Source of the DNA: Rhodoferax sp. TH121
Lineage (GTDB): Bacteria; Pseudomonadota; Gammaproteobacteria; Burkholderiales; Burkholderiaceae_C
Assembly (NCBI RefSeq): GCF_002251855.1
Contig: NZ_NOXW01000022.1
Span: 372,001-436,000, forward strand
DNA length: 64,000 nt
Reading direction: 5' to 3'
Part shown: piece after piece, positions 57,247-64,000 of the stretch
Numbering within the stretch: the stretch's first letter is position 1
Layout: each line of letters starts with the position of its first letter
Position numbers and translations under genes: made by a program
Notes under the pieces: model-generated
Databases searched by the model: none
Told to the model about the DNA's origin: nothing
Seen by the model: only the letters and a program-made list of their open reading frames with translations

Positions 57247-57258
57247 TGAAGGAATTCC

Positions 57259-57624
57259 TTAATTGCCCCCAAGGAATGCTCTATTGAAGTAAATTGGCAT
57301 AAGAACTTGCAGAGCCGCCAACAAGCCGAAAGCACTTACCATTAACGTTACGGTCTTGCAATGAATGGGTTGGAACGGCAGTATCAGTAACCCGAGCACA
57401 GATATCAGAAGAAATCCGTGAGCGGCTACGAAGGAACCAAAAAAGAAACCGTAGTAAAGCAAGGCGGCAAAGGCAACCCATTGGGAGTTCAATTCGCTCC
57501 CCACAGCGCTCATGATCAGCATTGATAGGGAAATAACGGTGCCCAAGAGCACTGTGCCTCCGACAATCCAGCCAAAAACTGACCGCTGAAGTACAACTGT
57601 CCAAGAGTGCTCGGCGGAACTCAT
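57259..57624 (-). CDS. Small membrane protein of unknown function (121 residues)
   Basis: No family is recognised. Three hydrophobic segments are visible: residues 14-36 (IVGGTVLLGTVISLSMLIM), about 47-80 (FAALLYYGFFFGSFVAAHGF and LLISVLGLLIL) and about 90-110 (VTLMVSAFGLLAALQVLMP). It should sit in the inner membrane. The ATG at 57624 has a weak ribosome-binding site. It is the first of two small genes in low-GC island 2. Confidence 0.6.
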   Translation of the reverse strand: MSSAEHSWTVVLQRSVFGWIVGGTVLLGTVISLSMLIMSAVGSELNSQWVAFAALLYYGFFFGSFVAAHGFLLISVLGLLILPFQPIHCKTVTLMVSAFGLLAALQVLMPIYFNRAFLGGN

Positions 57625-57714
57625 GCTATTGAATCTGAAGAAGAGACGACCAGATTGCGTTGCGGCGAAACCGTTTTGTGTCGTTGTACGGCGGCAACCA
57701 ACACCTTATGGTAG

Positions 57715-57733
57715 CGAGGATTGGCAATCCTCG
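57715..57733. terminator. Short perfect hairpin
   Basis: CGAGGATT and AATCCTCG pair around GGC. It lies upstream of the small membrane-protein gene, between it and repeat D. No T-run follows; it may be a boundary hairpin or an operator. Confidence 0.45.
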
Positions 57734-57786
57734 ATTCGGGTGACTTGACTAACGTTGGCTTCCGCCCCGCAAAACGGACTATTGGG

Positions 57787-57935
57787 TAGGTGGTCTGGGT
57801 GTCCGGGCGCAGGCCAAAACTTGCGGTTGCCGCAGAGACCGCGCGCCAAACAACGCGTTAACGCAACAACGCGGGCCCACCAAAAGCAGCCGCCCGCAAC
57901 AAGGCCGGAGAACGGATGCCCGGGCCGCCTGCCCC
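57787..57935 (-). repeat. Second dispersed repeat family, copy D (right flank of island 2)
   Basis: On the minus strand it reads CCGTTCTCCGGCC, TGCGGGCGGCTGCTTTTGG, TTGCGTTAACGCG, GGCAACCGCAAG and GCCTGCGCCCGGA, in the same order as A-C. With repeat copy 8 and the short hairpin it accounts for the gene-free stretch 57625-58017. Confidence 0.7.
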
Positions 57936-57975
57936 GCCCACACGGTGGCGCGAAACCTCCAGTAAACCAATCAAA

Positions 57976-58030
57976 GCACTATAAAAACAATAGCTGCTCG
58001 CGCAGATTCCATAAGCGCTAAGACGCAATT
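57976..58030 (+). repeat. 55-bp dispersed hairpin repeat, copy 8
   Basis: This copy (ACTATAAAAACAATAGCTGC, then TCGCGCAGATTCCATAAGCG) overlaps the 3' end of the Crp/Fnr gene by 13 bp. The stop codon and the last residues (IAS and part of Gln) come from the repeat. Confidence 0.8.
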
Positions 58031-58743
58031 TGACGTGTAAACACCCGTGACCGAAGTGCCTGCAGGTCCAGCACCCGCAGGCCCCCATATTCCACGCGAA
58101 TGAAGTTCTGCGCTTCCAGTGCGTTTAGCGCTTCGTTCACGCGTTGGCGTGACAGGCCCACCAGGTAGGCCAGCTCCTGCTGGGTGATGCGCAGCACTTC
58201 GCCCACGCCAGGGTAGAGCACGGGGTTGAAGAGGGAGGCGAGGCTGCGTGCGACGCGGATGTCGGGGTTGGTCATGCGGTCGATCTCGCGCGCGGCGATG
58301 AACTGGCCCAGGCGTTCGTTGAGCTGGTTCATCACAAAGCGGTTGAAGCCAATCGAGTGGTCCAGCAGCCAGTGGAAGGTGTCTACATGCAGGCCGGCCA
58401 CATGGCTCTTGCGCAGGGCCTGGATGTTGTAGCGGTAGGGCTCGCGCTTGAGGGCCGTGCCTTCGCCAAACCAGCCGCCCGGTGGCACGCCGGTGAAGGT
58501 CATGGTTTGGCCCTCGGCGTTGTCGCTGCTCATCTTCAACAAGCCATCCACCACGCCAAACCAATAGGTCACCGGGCGGCCCATGCGGCACAGGTATTCG
58601 CCGGGTGCGGCCTCGGCAATGCGCAGGTCGTCTATAGCACGCTGACGCTCGTCGGGCAGCAGCAATTGCAGCCAGGGAATGGCGGCCAACTCGGCCTCGG
58701 TGAGCGGGCGGCGGCGCTGGTGCAGGCTGGGGTCGGCGGTCAT
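58018..58743 (-). CDS. Crp/Fnr family transcriptional regulator
   Basis: A 241-residue regulator. The N-terminal cyclic-nucleotide-binding-type beta-roll spans about residues 25-140 (EAAPGEYLCRMGRPVTYWFGVVDGLLKM, FTGVPPGGWFGEGTALK) and the C-terminal helix-turn-helix is QQELAYLVGLSRQRVNEALNALEAQNFI. No Fnr-type cysteine cluster is present, so it does not bind an iron-sulfur cluster. It is divergent from the acyl-CoA ligase gene, and a symmetric site lies between them, suggesting it controls that operon and itself. Repeat copy 8 forms its last codons. Confidence 0.9.
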   Translation of the reverse strand: MTADPSLHQRRRPLTEAELAAIPWLQLLLPDERQRAIDDLRIAEAAPGEYLCRMGRPVTYWFGVVDGLLKMSSDNAEGQTMTFTGVPPGGWFGEGTALKREPYRYNIQALRKSHVAGLHVDTFHWLLDHSIGFNRFVMNQLNERLGQFIAAREIDRMTNPDIRVARSLASLFNPVLYPGVGEVLRITQQELAYLVGLSRQRVNEALNALEAQNFIRVEYGGLRVLDLQALRSRVFTRQIAS

Positions 58744-58803
58744 GGGCAGGCCTTGTAAGTTGCCAATAAGTGAAGGGAAAACACCTACCGAGAAATGCGC
58801 AAA

Positions 58804-58821
58804 TTGTCATTCAAACGACAA
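58804..58821. promoter_or_regulatory. Putative Crp/Fnr-type operator
   Basis: TTGTC and GACAA face each other over 18 bp with a TT..AA core (14 of 18 positions symmetric). The spacing and TTGNC form are those of Crp/Fnr-family sites. It lies in the 161-bp gap between the regulator gene and the acyl-CoA ligase gene. Confidence 0.6.
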
Positions 58822-58904
58822 CTTGGCGTCAAATGCAGTCCTACCATTCGCCCCATACCAAAGCCCATGGGCGCATGCCTTGGGCCATAACGAGGTGACA
58901 CGCA

Positions 58905-60857
58905 ATGGGTACGCACACGACATTTCCGCAGCTGCTGCTGCAGCACGCCAGCCAGCGCCCGCAGGCGCCGGCCATGCGTGAGAAGGAGTATGGAATTTGG
59001 CAGGCGCTCACTTGGGGCGACTTGGTGCAGATGGTGGAGCAGATTGCCGCCGGCCTGCACCAAGCGGGGCTGCGCCGTGGTGACCACATGGTGGTGGTGG
59101 GCGCCAACCGACCCCGCCTGTACGCCACCATGCTGGCAGCCCAAAGTCTGGGTGCCATTCCCATTCCGCTGTACCAAGATGCGGCGGCGCCCGAGTGTGT
59201 GTTCCCCATCAACAACGCCGAAGTGCGCTTCGCGTTTGCCGAAGACCAAGAGCAGGTCGACAAGTTGCTGGAAGTGCGGGAGCAGTGCCCGCAGTTGGCC
59301 CATATCTACTTTGATGACCCGCGTGGTCTGCGCAACTACGATGAGCCCGGCCTGGCCGCGCTGGACGAACTGCAGGCTGCCGGCAAGGCGTTTGTAGCGC
59401 TGCACACCGGGTTCTTCAAAGACGAAGTGGCGAAGATTGCACACACCGATGTGGCTGCGATGTTCTTTACTTCCGGCACCACGGGCAACCCCAAAGGTGT
59501 GGTGCACACCCACGACTCGCTGTTGAACCGTGCCCGTGCCGGGGCCGAGTTCGACCGCCTGACCAGCGACGAAGATGTGTTGGCCTACATGCCCCCGGCG
59601 TGGATTGGACAAAACATCTTCAGCTACGCGCAGTGGCTGTCGTGCGGCTATGTGGTGAACTGCCCGGAAAGCAGCGCAACCGCCAGCATTGACCTGAAAG
59701 AAATCGGCCCCACCTACTACTTTGCGCCGCCCCGCGTGTTCGAGGGCATGCTCACCACGGTGATGATCCGCATGGAGGATGCGGGTGCAATCAAGCGCAA
59801 GATGTTCCATTACTTCATGGGTGTGGCCCGGAAGGTGGGGCCCGCGCTAATGGACGGTCTGCCTGTGTCTGCGGGTGATCGCGCCCTGTACGCGCTGGGC
59901 AATGTGCTGGTGTATGGCCCGTTGCGCAACACCCTGGGCTTCAGTCGGGTGCGCGTCGCTTACACGGCGGGCGAGGCCATTGGCCCCGACCTGTTTACTT
60001 TCTACCGCTCCATTGGCATCAACCTCAAGCAGCTCTACGGTTCCACCGAGACCGCCGTGTTCGTCTGCCTGCAGCCCGACAACCAGGCCCGCGCCGACAC
60101 CGTGGGCGTGCCCTGCGAAGGGGTGGAGATCAAGGTCGCGGACAACGGCGAGATTCTGGTCAAGTCGCCCGGCCTGCTCAAGGAGTACTACAAGAACCCC
60201 GCTGCCACGGCCGAAGTGTTGACCACCGACGGCTGGTACCACACCAGCGATGCTGGCTTTATTGATGCGCACGGTCATCTCAAGATCATCGACCGTGTCA
60301 AGGATGTGGGCCGCATCAAGGGCGGTGCCTTCGACGCCGCCATGTTTGCCCCCAAGTACGTGGAGAACAAGCTCAAGTTCTTCCAGCACATCAAGGAAGT
60401 GGTGGCCTATGGCGATGGCCGCGAAAAAGTGTGCGTGTTCATCAATATCGACTTTGATGCTGTGGGCAACTGGGCCGAACGGCGCAACCTGCCGTACGCC
60501 GGCTACACCGACCTGGCGCAAAAGCCCGAGGTCTACCAGCTCATCAAGGAGTGTGTGGAGAAGGTGAACGCCGACTTGAGCGCGGACGCGCTGCTGGCGG
60601 GTAGCCAGGTCAGCCGTTTTCTGGTGTTGCACAAGGAGCTGGACGCCGATGACGGTGAACTGACCCGAACCAACAAGGTGCGCCGCGGCTTTATTGCCGA
60701 GAAGTACCAAGTGCTGGTGGACGCGCTGTACGAAGGCAAGACCAGCCAGTTCATCGAAACCCAGGTGAAGTTTGAAGATGGGCGGACCGGCAGCGTGAGC
60801 GCCACGCTGAAGATCGACGACGCCAAGACATTCGCACCCGTGAAGGCAGCGGCATGA
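58905..60857 (+). CDS. AMP-binding acyl-CoA synthetase, long-chain type
   Basis: A 650-residue ANL-superfamily ligase. The phosphate loop is FFTSGTTGNPKGVVHTHDS (near residue 190), the adenine motif QLYGSTETAVF and the hinge IDRVKDVGRIKGG are intact. Size and the RMEDAGAIKRKMFHYFM segment place it with long-chain fatty-acid or aryl-alkanoate ligases. GAGGTG lies seven bases before the ATG at 58905. It heads an operon with a branched-chain-type importer, so its substrate is probably the imported acid; the identity is unknown. Confidence 0.9.
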   Translation: MGTHTTFPQLLLQHASQRPQAPAMREKEYGIWQALTWGDLVQMVEQIAAGLHQAGLRRGDHMVVVGANRPRLYATMLAAQSLGAIPIPLYQDAAAPECVFPINNAEVRFAFAEDQEQVDKLLEVREQCPQLAHIYFDDPRGLRNYDEPGLAALDELQAAGKAFVALHTGFFKDEVAKIAHTDVAAMFFTSGTTGNPKGVVHTHDSLLNRARAGAEFDRLTSDEDVLAYMPPAWIGQNIFSYAQWLSCGYVVNCPESSATASIDLKEIGPTYYFAPPRVFEGMLTTVMIRMEDAGAIKRKMFHYFMGVARKVGPALMDGLPVSAGDRALYALGNVLVYGPLRNTLGFSRVRVAYTAGEAIGPDLFTFYRSIGINLKQLYGSTETAVFVCLQPDNQARADTVGVPCEGVEIKVADNGEILVKSPGLLKEYYKNPAATAEVLTTDGWYHTSDAGFIDAHGHLKIIDRVKDVGRIKGGAFDAAMFAPKYVENKLKFFQHIKEVVAYGDGREKVCVFINIDFDAVGNWAERRNLPYAGYTDLAQKPEVYQLIKECVEKVNADLSADALLAGSQVSRFLVLHKELDADDGELTRTNKVRRGFIAEKYQVLVDALYEGKTSQFIETQVKFEDGRTGSVSATLKIDDAKTFAPVKAAA

Positions 60858-60918
60858 GCGCCGCGCAGGGCCGCCCCAAGCAAGCTCGCACCGCAGTGCG
60901 CAGCACGGAGGTTATGTA

Positions 60919-61701
60919 GTGAGCAAGAAAATCGGTGACGTCATCCTCGATGTCAAAAACATCTCCCTGCGTTTTGGCGGCGTGAAGGCGCTGACCGACA
61001 TCAGCTTCGATGTGCGTGAGCACGAGATCCGCGCCATCATCGGCCCCAACGGTGCGGGCAAGAGCTCCATGCTCAACTGCATCAACGGCGTGTATGCACC
61101 GCAGGACGGTGCCATCACCTTCCGTGGCCAGTCCTTCAAACACATGGACAGCCACCAGGTTGCCACCATGGGCATAGGCCGTACCTTCCAGAACCTGGCC
61201 TTGTTCAAGGGCATGAGCGTGCTCGACAACATCATGTCCGGGCGCAACCTCAAGATCAAAAGCAACATCCTGCTCCAAGCCCTGCGCTGGGGACCGGCCG
61301 AGCGCGAAGAGATCCAGCACCGCGAGTACGTGGAGCACATCATCGACTTTCTGGAGATCCAGGCCTACCGCAAGACGCCTGTGGGCCAGCTGCCCTACGG
61401 CCTGCAAAAGCGCGTGGACCTGGGGCGCGCCCTGGCCATGGAGCCGCAGGTGCTGCTGCTGGACGAGCCCATGGCTGGCATGAACGTGGAAGAGAAGCAG
61501 GACATGTGCCGCTTTGTGCTGGACGTGAACGACGAATTCGGCACCACGGTGGTCTTGATCGAGCACGACATGGGCGTGGTGATGGACATCAGCGACCGGG
61601 TGGTGGTGCTGGACTATGGCAAGAAGATTGGCGATGGCACACCCGATGACGTCCGCAACAACCCGGACGTGATCAGCGCCTACCTCGGCACCAGCCACTA
61701 A
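60919..61701 (+). CDS. Branched-chain-type ABC transporter ATP-binding protein (LivG-like)
   Basis: A 260-residue ATPase starting with a GTG at 60919, seven bases after GGAGG. Walker A GPNGAGKSSM, Q-loop RTFQNLALFKGMSV, signature-region LPYGLQKRVDLGRAL, Walker B LLLDEPMAGMN and the switch His in VLIEHDMGVVM are present. The signature LPYGLQK is degenerate, as in several LivG proteins linked to acyl-CoA ligases. It is followed directly by two permease genes and a binding-protein gene. The LivF partner is not seen; it may follow beyond the window. Confidence 0.93.
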   Translation: MSKKIGDVILDVKNISLRFGGVKALTDISFDVREHEIRAIIGPNGAGKSSMLNCINGVYAPQDGAITFRGQSFKHMDSHQVATMGIGRTFQNLALFKGMSVLDNIMSGRNLKIKSNILLQALRWGPAEREEIQHREYVEHIIDFLEIQAYRKTPVGQLPYGLQKRVDLGRALAMEPQVLLLDEPMAGMNVEEKQDMCRFVLDVNDEFGTTVVLIEHDMGVVMDISDRVVVLDYGKKIGDGTPDDVRNNPDVISAYLGTSH

Positions 61702-61713
61702 GGATTTCTCACT

Positions 61714-62643
61714 ATGGCTTTCTTTCTCGAAACTTTACTTGGCGGCCTGATGGCGGGCATGCTGTATTCGCTGGTGGCGCTGGGTTTTGTGCTGATCTTC
61801 AAGGCATCAGGTGTCTTCAACTTTGCGCAGGGTGCCATGGTGCTGTTTGCGGCTTTGGCCATGGCGCGCTTTGCAGAATGGATTCCGCTGCACCTGGGTA
61901 TCAGCGACCCTATCGCCGCCAATGTCTTGGCTTTTGTGGGGGCGGGCGTGGTCATGTTTGTGGTGGCCTGGATCATCGAACGCCTGGTGCTGCGCCACCT
62001 GGTCAACCAGGAAGGCACCACACTGCTGATGGCCACACTGGGCATCACCTATTTCATGGAAGGCCTGGGCCAAACCATCTTTGGCAGCAACATTTACAAG
62101 ATCGACATTGGCATGCCCAAGGACCCGGTGATGATTTTGGAGAGCGCGTTTGAGGGCGGCATCCTGATCAACAAGGAAGACTTTTATGCCGCTCTGATCG
62201 CCGCCGCGCTGGTGGCGCTGCTCAGCGTCTTCTTCCAGAAAACCGCAACGGGCCGTGCCCTGCGCGCTGTGGCAGATGACCACCAGGCGGCACAAAGCAT
62301 TGGTATTCCGCTCAACCGCATCTGGGTCATCGTCTGGTGTGTGGCGGGTGTGGTGGCGCTGGTGGCCGGCATGATCTGGGGCAGCAAGCTGGGGGTGCAG
62401 TTTTCGCTGACCACTGTGGCCTTGCGTGCCTTGCCCGTGGTGATTTTGGGCGGCCTGACATCTGTGCCCGGCGCCATTGTGGGCGGCTTGATCATCGGCG
62501 TGGGCGAGAAGCTCTCCGAGGTGTACCTCGGTCCCTATGTGGGTGGCGGTATCGAAATCTGGTTCGCCTATGTGTTGGCGCTTGGCTTCCTGCTGATCCG
62601 CCCCCAGGGCCTGTTCGGCGAAAAAATCATCGACCGCGTGTAA
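61714..62643 (+). CDS. Branched-chain-type ABC transporter permease (LivH-like)
   Basis: A 309-residue membrane protein. LVALGFVLIFKASGVFNFAQGAMVLFAALA is the LivH N-terminal signature, and VILGGLTSVPGAIVGGLIIGVGEKL its C-terminal coupling region. AAGGA lies eight bases before the ATG at 61714. It is 12 bp after the ATPase gene and 9 bp before the LivM-like gene. Confidence 0.93.
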   Translation: MAFFLETLLGGLMAGMLYSLVALGFVLIFKASGVFNFAQGAMVLFAALAMARFAEWIPLHLGISDPIAANVLAFVGAGVVMFVVAWIIERLVLRHLVNQEGTTLLMATLGITYFMEGLGQTIFGSNIYKIDIGMPKDPVMILESAFEGGILINKEDFYAALIAAALVALLSVFFQKTATGRALRAVADDHQAAQSIGIPLNRIWVIVWCVAGVVALVAGMIWGSKLGVQFSLTTVALRALPVVILGGLTSVPGAIVGGLIIGVGEKLSEVYLGPYVGGGIEIWFAYVLALGFLLIRPQGLFGEKIIDRV

Positions 62644-62652
62644 GGGGACGAC

Positions 62653-63729
62653 ATGTTTTATAGAGAAAACGGCCAATTCAAAACCACGTACCGCGCGGAC
62701 CAGCAGATTTTCCCCATCGCGCAGGACCGCATGGCCATCTTGGCCCTGCTGGTGGTGGGCTTTGCCGCAGTGCCCTTGCTGGCCAGTGACTACATGTTTC
62801 GCGCCATCCTGATCCCCTTCCTCATCTTCTCGCTGGCGGCCGTTGGCGTGAACATCTTGGTGGGGTTTTGCGGGCAGATTTCGCTGGGGTCAGGCGCCTT
62901 CATGGCGGTGGGGGCGTATGCGGCCTACAACTTCTTCGTGCGCATTGACGGCATGCCGCTGATCGTGGCTCTGTTGCTGGGCGGGGTGTGCTCCATGCTG
63001 TTTGGCATGGTGTTTGGCTTGCCCAGCTTGCGGGTCAAGGGGCTATATCTGGCAGTGGCCACGCTGGCGGCGCAGTTTTTTGCAGATTGGATGTTCCTGC
63101 GGATTCAATGGTTTACGAACCATTCCCCGTCAGGTTCGGTCTCGGTATCCAACCTGCAGGTGTTTGGCCTGTCGTTGGAAAGCCCGGTGGCCAAGTACCT
63201 GTTTTGCCTCACCTTGCTGGCCATCATTGCCTTGTTGGCCAAAAACCTGGTGCGCGGGGCGGTGGGGCGGGAGTGGATGGCCATCCGCGACATGGATGTG
63301 GCGGCCGCGGTGATTGGCATTCGCCCCATGTACGCCAAGCTCAGCGCGTTTGCGGTCAGCTCCTTCATTGTGGGCGTGGCCGGTGCATTGTGGGGCTTTA
63401 TCTACCTGGGTGCCTGGGAGCCAGCGGCCTTCTCGGTGGACCAGTCCTTCCGTCTGCTGTTCATGGTGATTATTGGCGGCATGGGTTCCATCATGGGCAG
63501 CTTCTTTGGTGCTGCCTTTATTGTGGTGCTGCCTATTTTTCTGAGCCAGGTTTTGCCCGTGTTGGCCAGCCTGTTCGGGATCGAGATTTCCACCGCTGGC
63601 ATTTCCCATGCTGAGCTGATGATCTTTGGCGGCCTGATTGTGTGGTTCCTGATTGTGGAGCCGCATGGTCTGGCCAAGCTGTGGTCGATTGGAAAACAGA
63701 AATTGCGTTTGTGGCCTTTCCCTCACTAA
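62653..63729 (+). CDS. Branched-chain-type ABC transporter permease (LivM-like)
   Basis: A 358-residue membrane protein. It starts with a 30-residue soluble stretch (MFYRENGQFKTTYRADQQIF), then shows NILVGFCGQISLGSGAFMAVGAYAAYN and the LivM loop GREWMAIRDMDVAAAVIGIRPMYAKLSAF. The C-terminus has the coupling region IIGGMGSIMGSFFGAAFIV. It completes the membrane part of the second importer. Confidence 0.92.
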   Translation: MFYRENGQFKTTYRADQQIFPIAQDRMAILALLVVGFAAVPLLASDYMFRAILIPFLIFSLAAVGVNILVGFCGQISLGSGAFMAVGAYAAYNFFVRIDGMPLIVALLLGGVCSMLFGMVFGLPSLRVKGLYLAVATLAAQFFADWMFLRIQWFTNHSPSGSVSVSNLQVFGLSLESPVAKYLFCLTLLAIIALLAKNLVRGAVGREWMAIRDMDVAAAVIGIRPMYAKLSAFAVSSFIVGVAGALWGFIYLGAWEPAAFSVDQSFRLLFMVIIGGMGSIMGSFFGAAFIVVLPIFLSQVLPVLASLFGIEISTAGISHAELMIFGGLIVWFLIVEPHGLAKLWSIGKQKLRLWPFPH

Positions 63730-63789
63730 GACAGAAAAGCCTGGTTCCGCGTTCCCCCGTGCTTCAACACTTAATTACAGGAGAGACAA

Positions 63790-64000
63790 ATGAAGCTTTC
63801 TAAACTCGTTCTCGCAACCGTCGCGCTGGCCTCCGGGCTGGCGGCTGGCCAAGCCATCGCCCAGGCCAAGGAGCAGTTCATTCCGGTGCTGTCCTACCGC
63901 ACCGGGCCCTACGCGCCCAACGGCGTGCCATGGGCCAACGGCTATGTGGACTACATCAAGCTCACCAATGCGCGCGGTGGCATCAATGGCGTGAAGTTCA
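63790..64000 (+). CDS. ABC transporter substrate-binding protein, 3' end outside window
   Basis: The first 70 residues of a periplasmic binding protein. The signal peptide (MKLSKLVLATVALASGLAAG, then QAIA-QAKE) is followed by FIPVLSYRTGPYAPNGVPWA and GYVDYIKLTNARGGINGVKF, the N-terminal motifs of the Peripla_BP_6 family. AGGAGAGA precedes the ATG at 63790. It follows the LivM-like gene by 60 bp and completes the importer of the acyl-CoA ligase operon. Confidence 0.85.
   Translation, partial: MKLSKLVLATVALASGLAAGQAIAQAKEQFIPVLSYRTGPYAPNGVPWANGYVDYIKLTNARGGINGVKF

Larger units (their letters stand above)
56727..57935. other. Low-GC island 2 bracketed by inverted repeats C and D
   Basis: Two small minus-strand genes of lower GC lie between repeat C (plus orientation) and repeat D (minus orientation), the same plan as island 1: left repeat of the A/C subtype, AT-richer cargo on the minus strand, right repeat of the B/D subtype. 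No recombinase gene is seen. Confidence 0.55.

Noticed and set aside
56950-57624. A toxin-antitoxin pair
   Set aside because: Size and spacing would fit, but neither protein shows a known toxin or antitoxin motif.

Overview
The window is high-GC DNA packed with genes on both strands. It looks like the chromosome of a betaproteobacterium of the order Burkholderiales, probably family Comamonadaceae (Rhodoferax/Polaromonas/Acidovorax-like). This rests on the gene families (fused IcmF, CoA-dependent aminobenzoate/salicylate cluster, ABC importers beside acyl-CoA ligases, PEP-CTERM proteins) and on short dispersed repeats that I associate with this family from memory. I saw no rRNA, tRNA, CRISPR array, transposase, integrase or phage gene.

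Layout. 1-662: an MBL-fold persulfide-dioxygenase-like gene, cut by the window start. 751-7861 (minus): a sugar uptake and catabolism operon (ROK regulator, ABC ATPase, permease, binding protein, TIM-barrel isomerase, Gfo/Idh dehydrogenase). 8099-11392: icmF, behind a perfect 22-bp palindrome. 11458-14622: a large GGDEF-EAL protein, followed by an alpha/beta hydrolase on the other strand. 15726-31103: one long co-directional cluster for CoA-dependent aerobic catabolism of an aromatic acid, best fitting 2-aminobenzoate (anthranilate): two-domain monooxygenase/reductase, SDR, MarR regulator, enoyl-CoA hydratase, acyl-CoA dehydrogenase, CoA ligase, a complete branched-chain-type ABC importer, thioesterase, Rid-like protein, thiolase and glutaryl-CoA dehydrogenase. 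31147-32882: a small protein and dbpA. 33019-34945: a lower-GC island with one secreted protein. 35038-37734: an M48 lipoprotein peptidase and an M14 carboxypeptidase. 37731-41742 (minus): a four-gene operon with a ten-repeat secreted protein, a small repeat-like protein, a CsgG-like outer-membrane lipoprotein and a PEP-CTERM protein. 41906-50420: small envelope and signalling genes (COG4315 protein, second PEP-CTERM protein, hydrolase, FecR-like protein, divergent two-component pair, FKBP, HD-GYP protein, histidine phosphatase, periplasmic binding protein). 50632-56513: htpG, a TfoX-C protein, a small proline-rich protein, two hydrolases and a pseudouridine synthase. 56727-57935: a second low-GC island with two small genes. 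58018-64000: a Crp/Fnr regulator divergent from an acyl-CoA ligase and a second branched-chain-type ABC importer, cut by the window end.

Three patterns stand out. (1) The operon at 37731-41742 looks like an undescribed curli-type fibre and secretion system. (2) A 55-bp hairpin repeat occurs eight times, usually touching gene boundaries; one full-length copy lies inside the icmF reading frame and another supplies the last codons of the Crp/Fnr gene. (3) A second repeat family, four copies of about 120-150 bp, brackets both low-GC islands in the same inverted arrangement, which suggests a common way of acquiring these genes.
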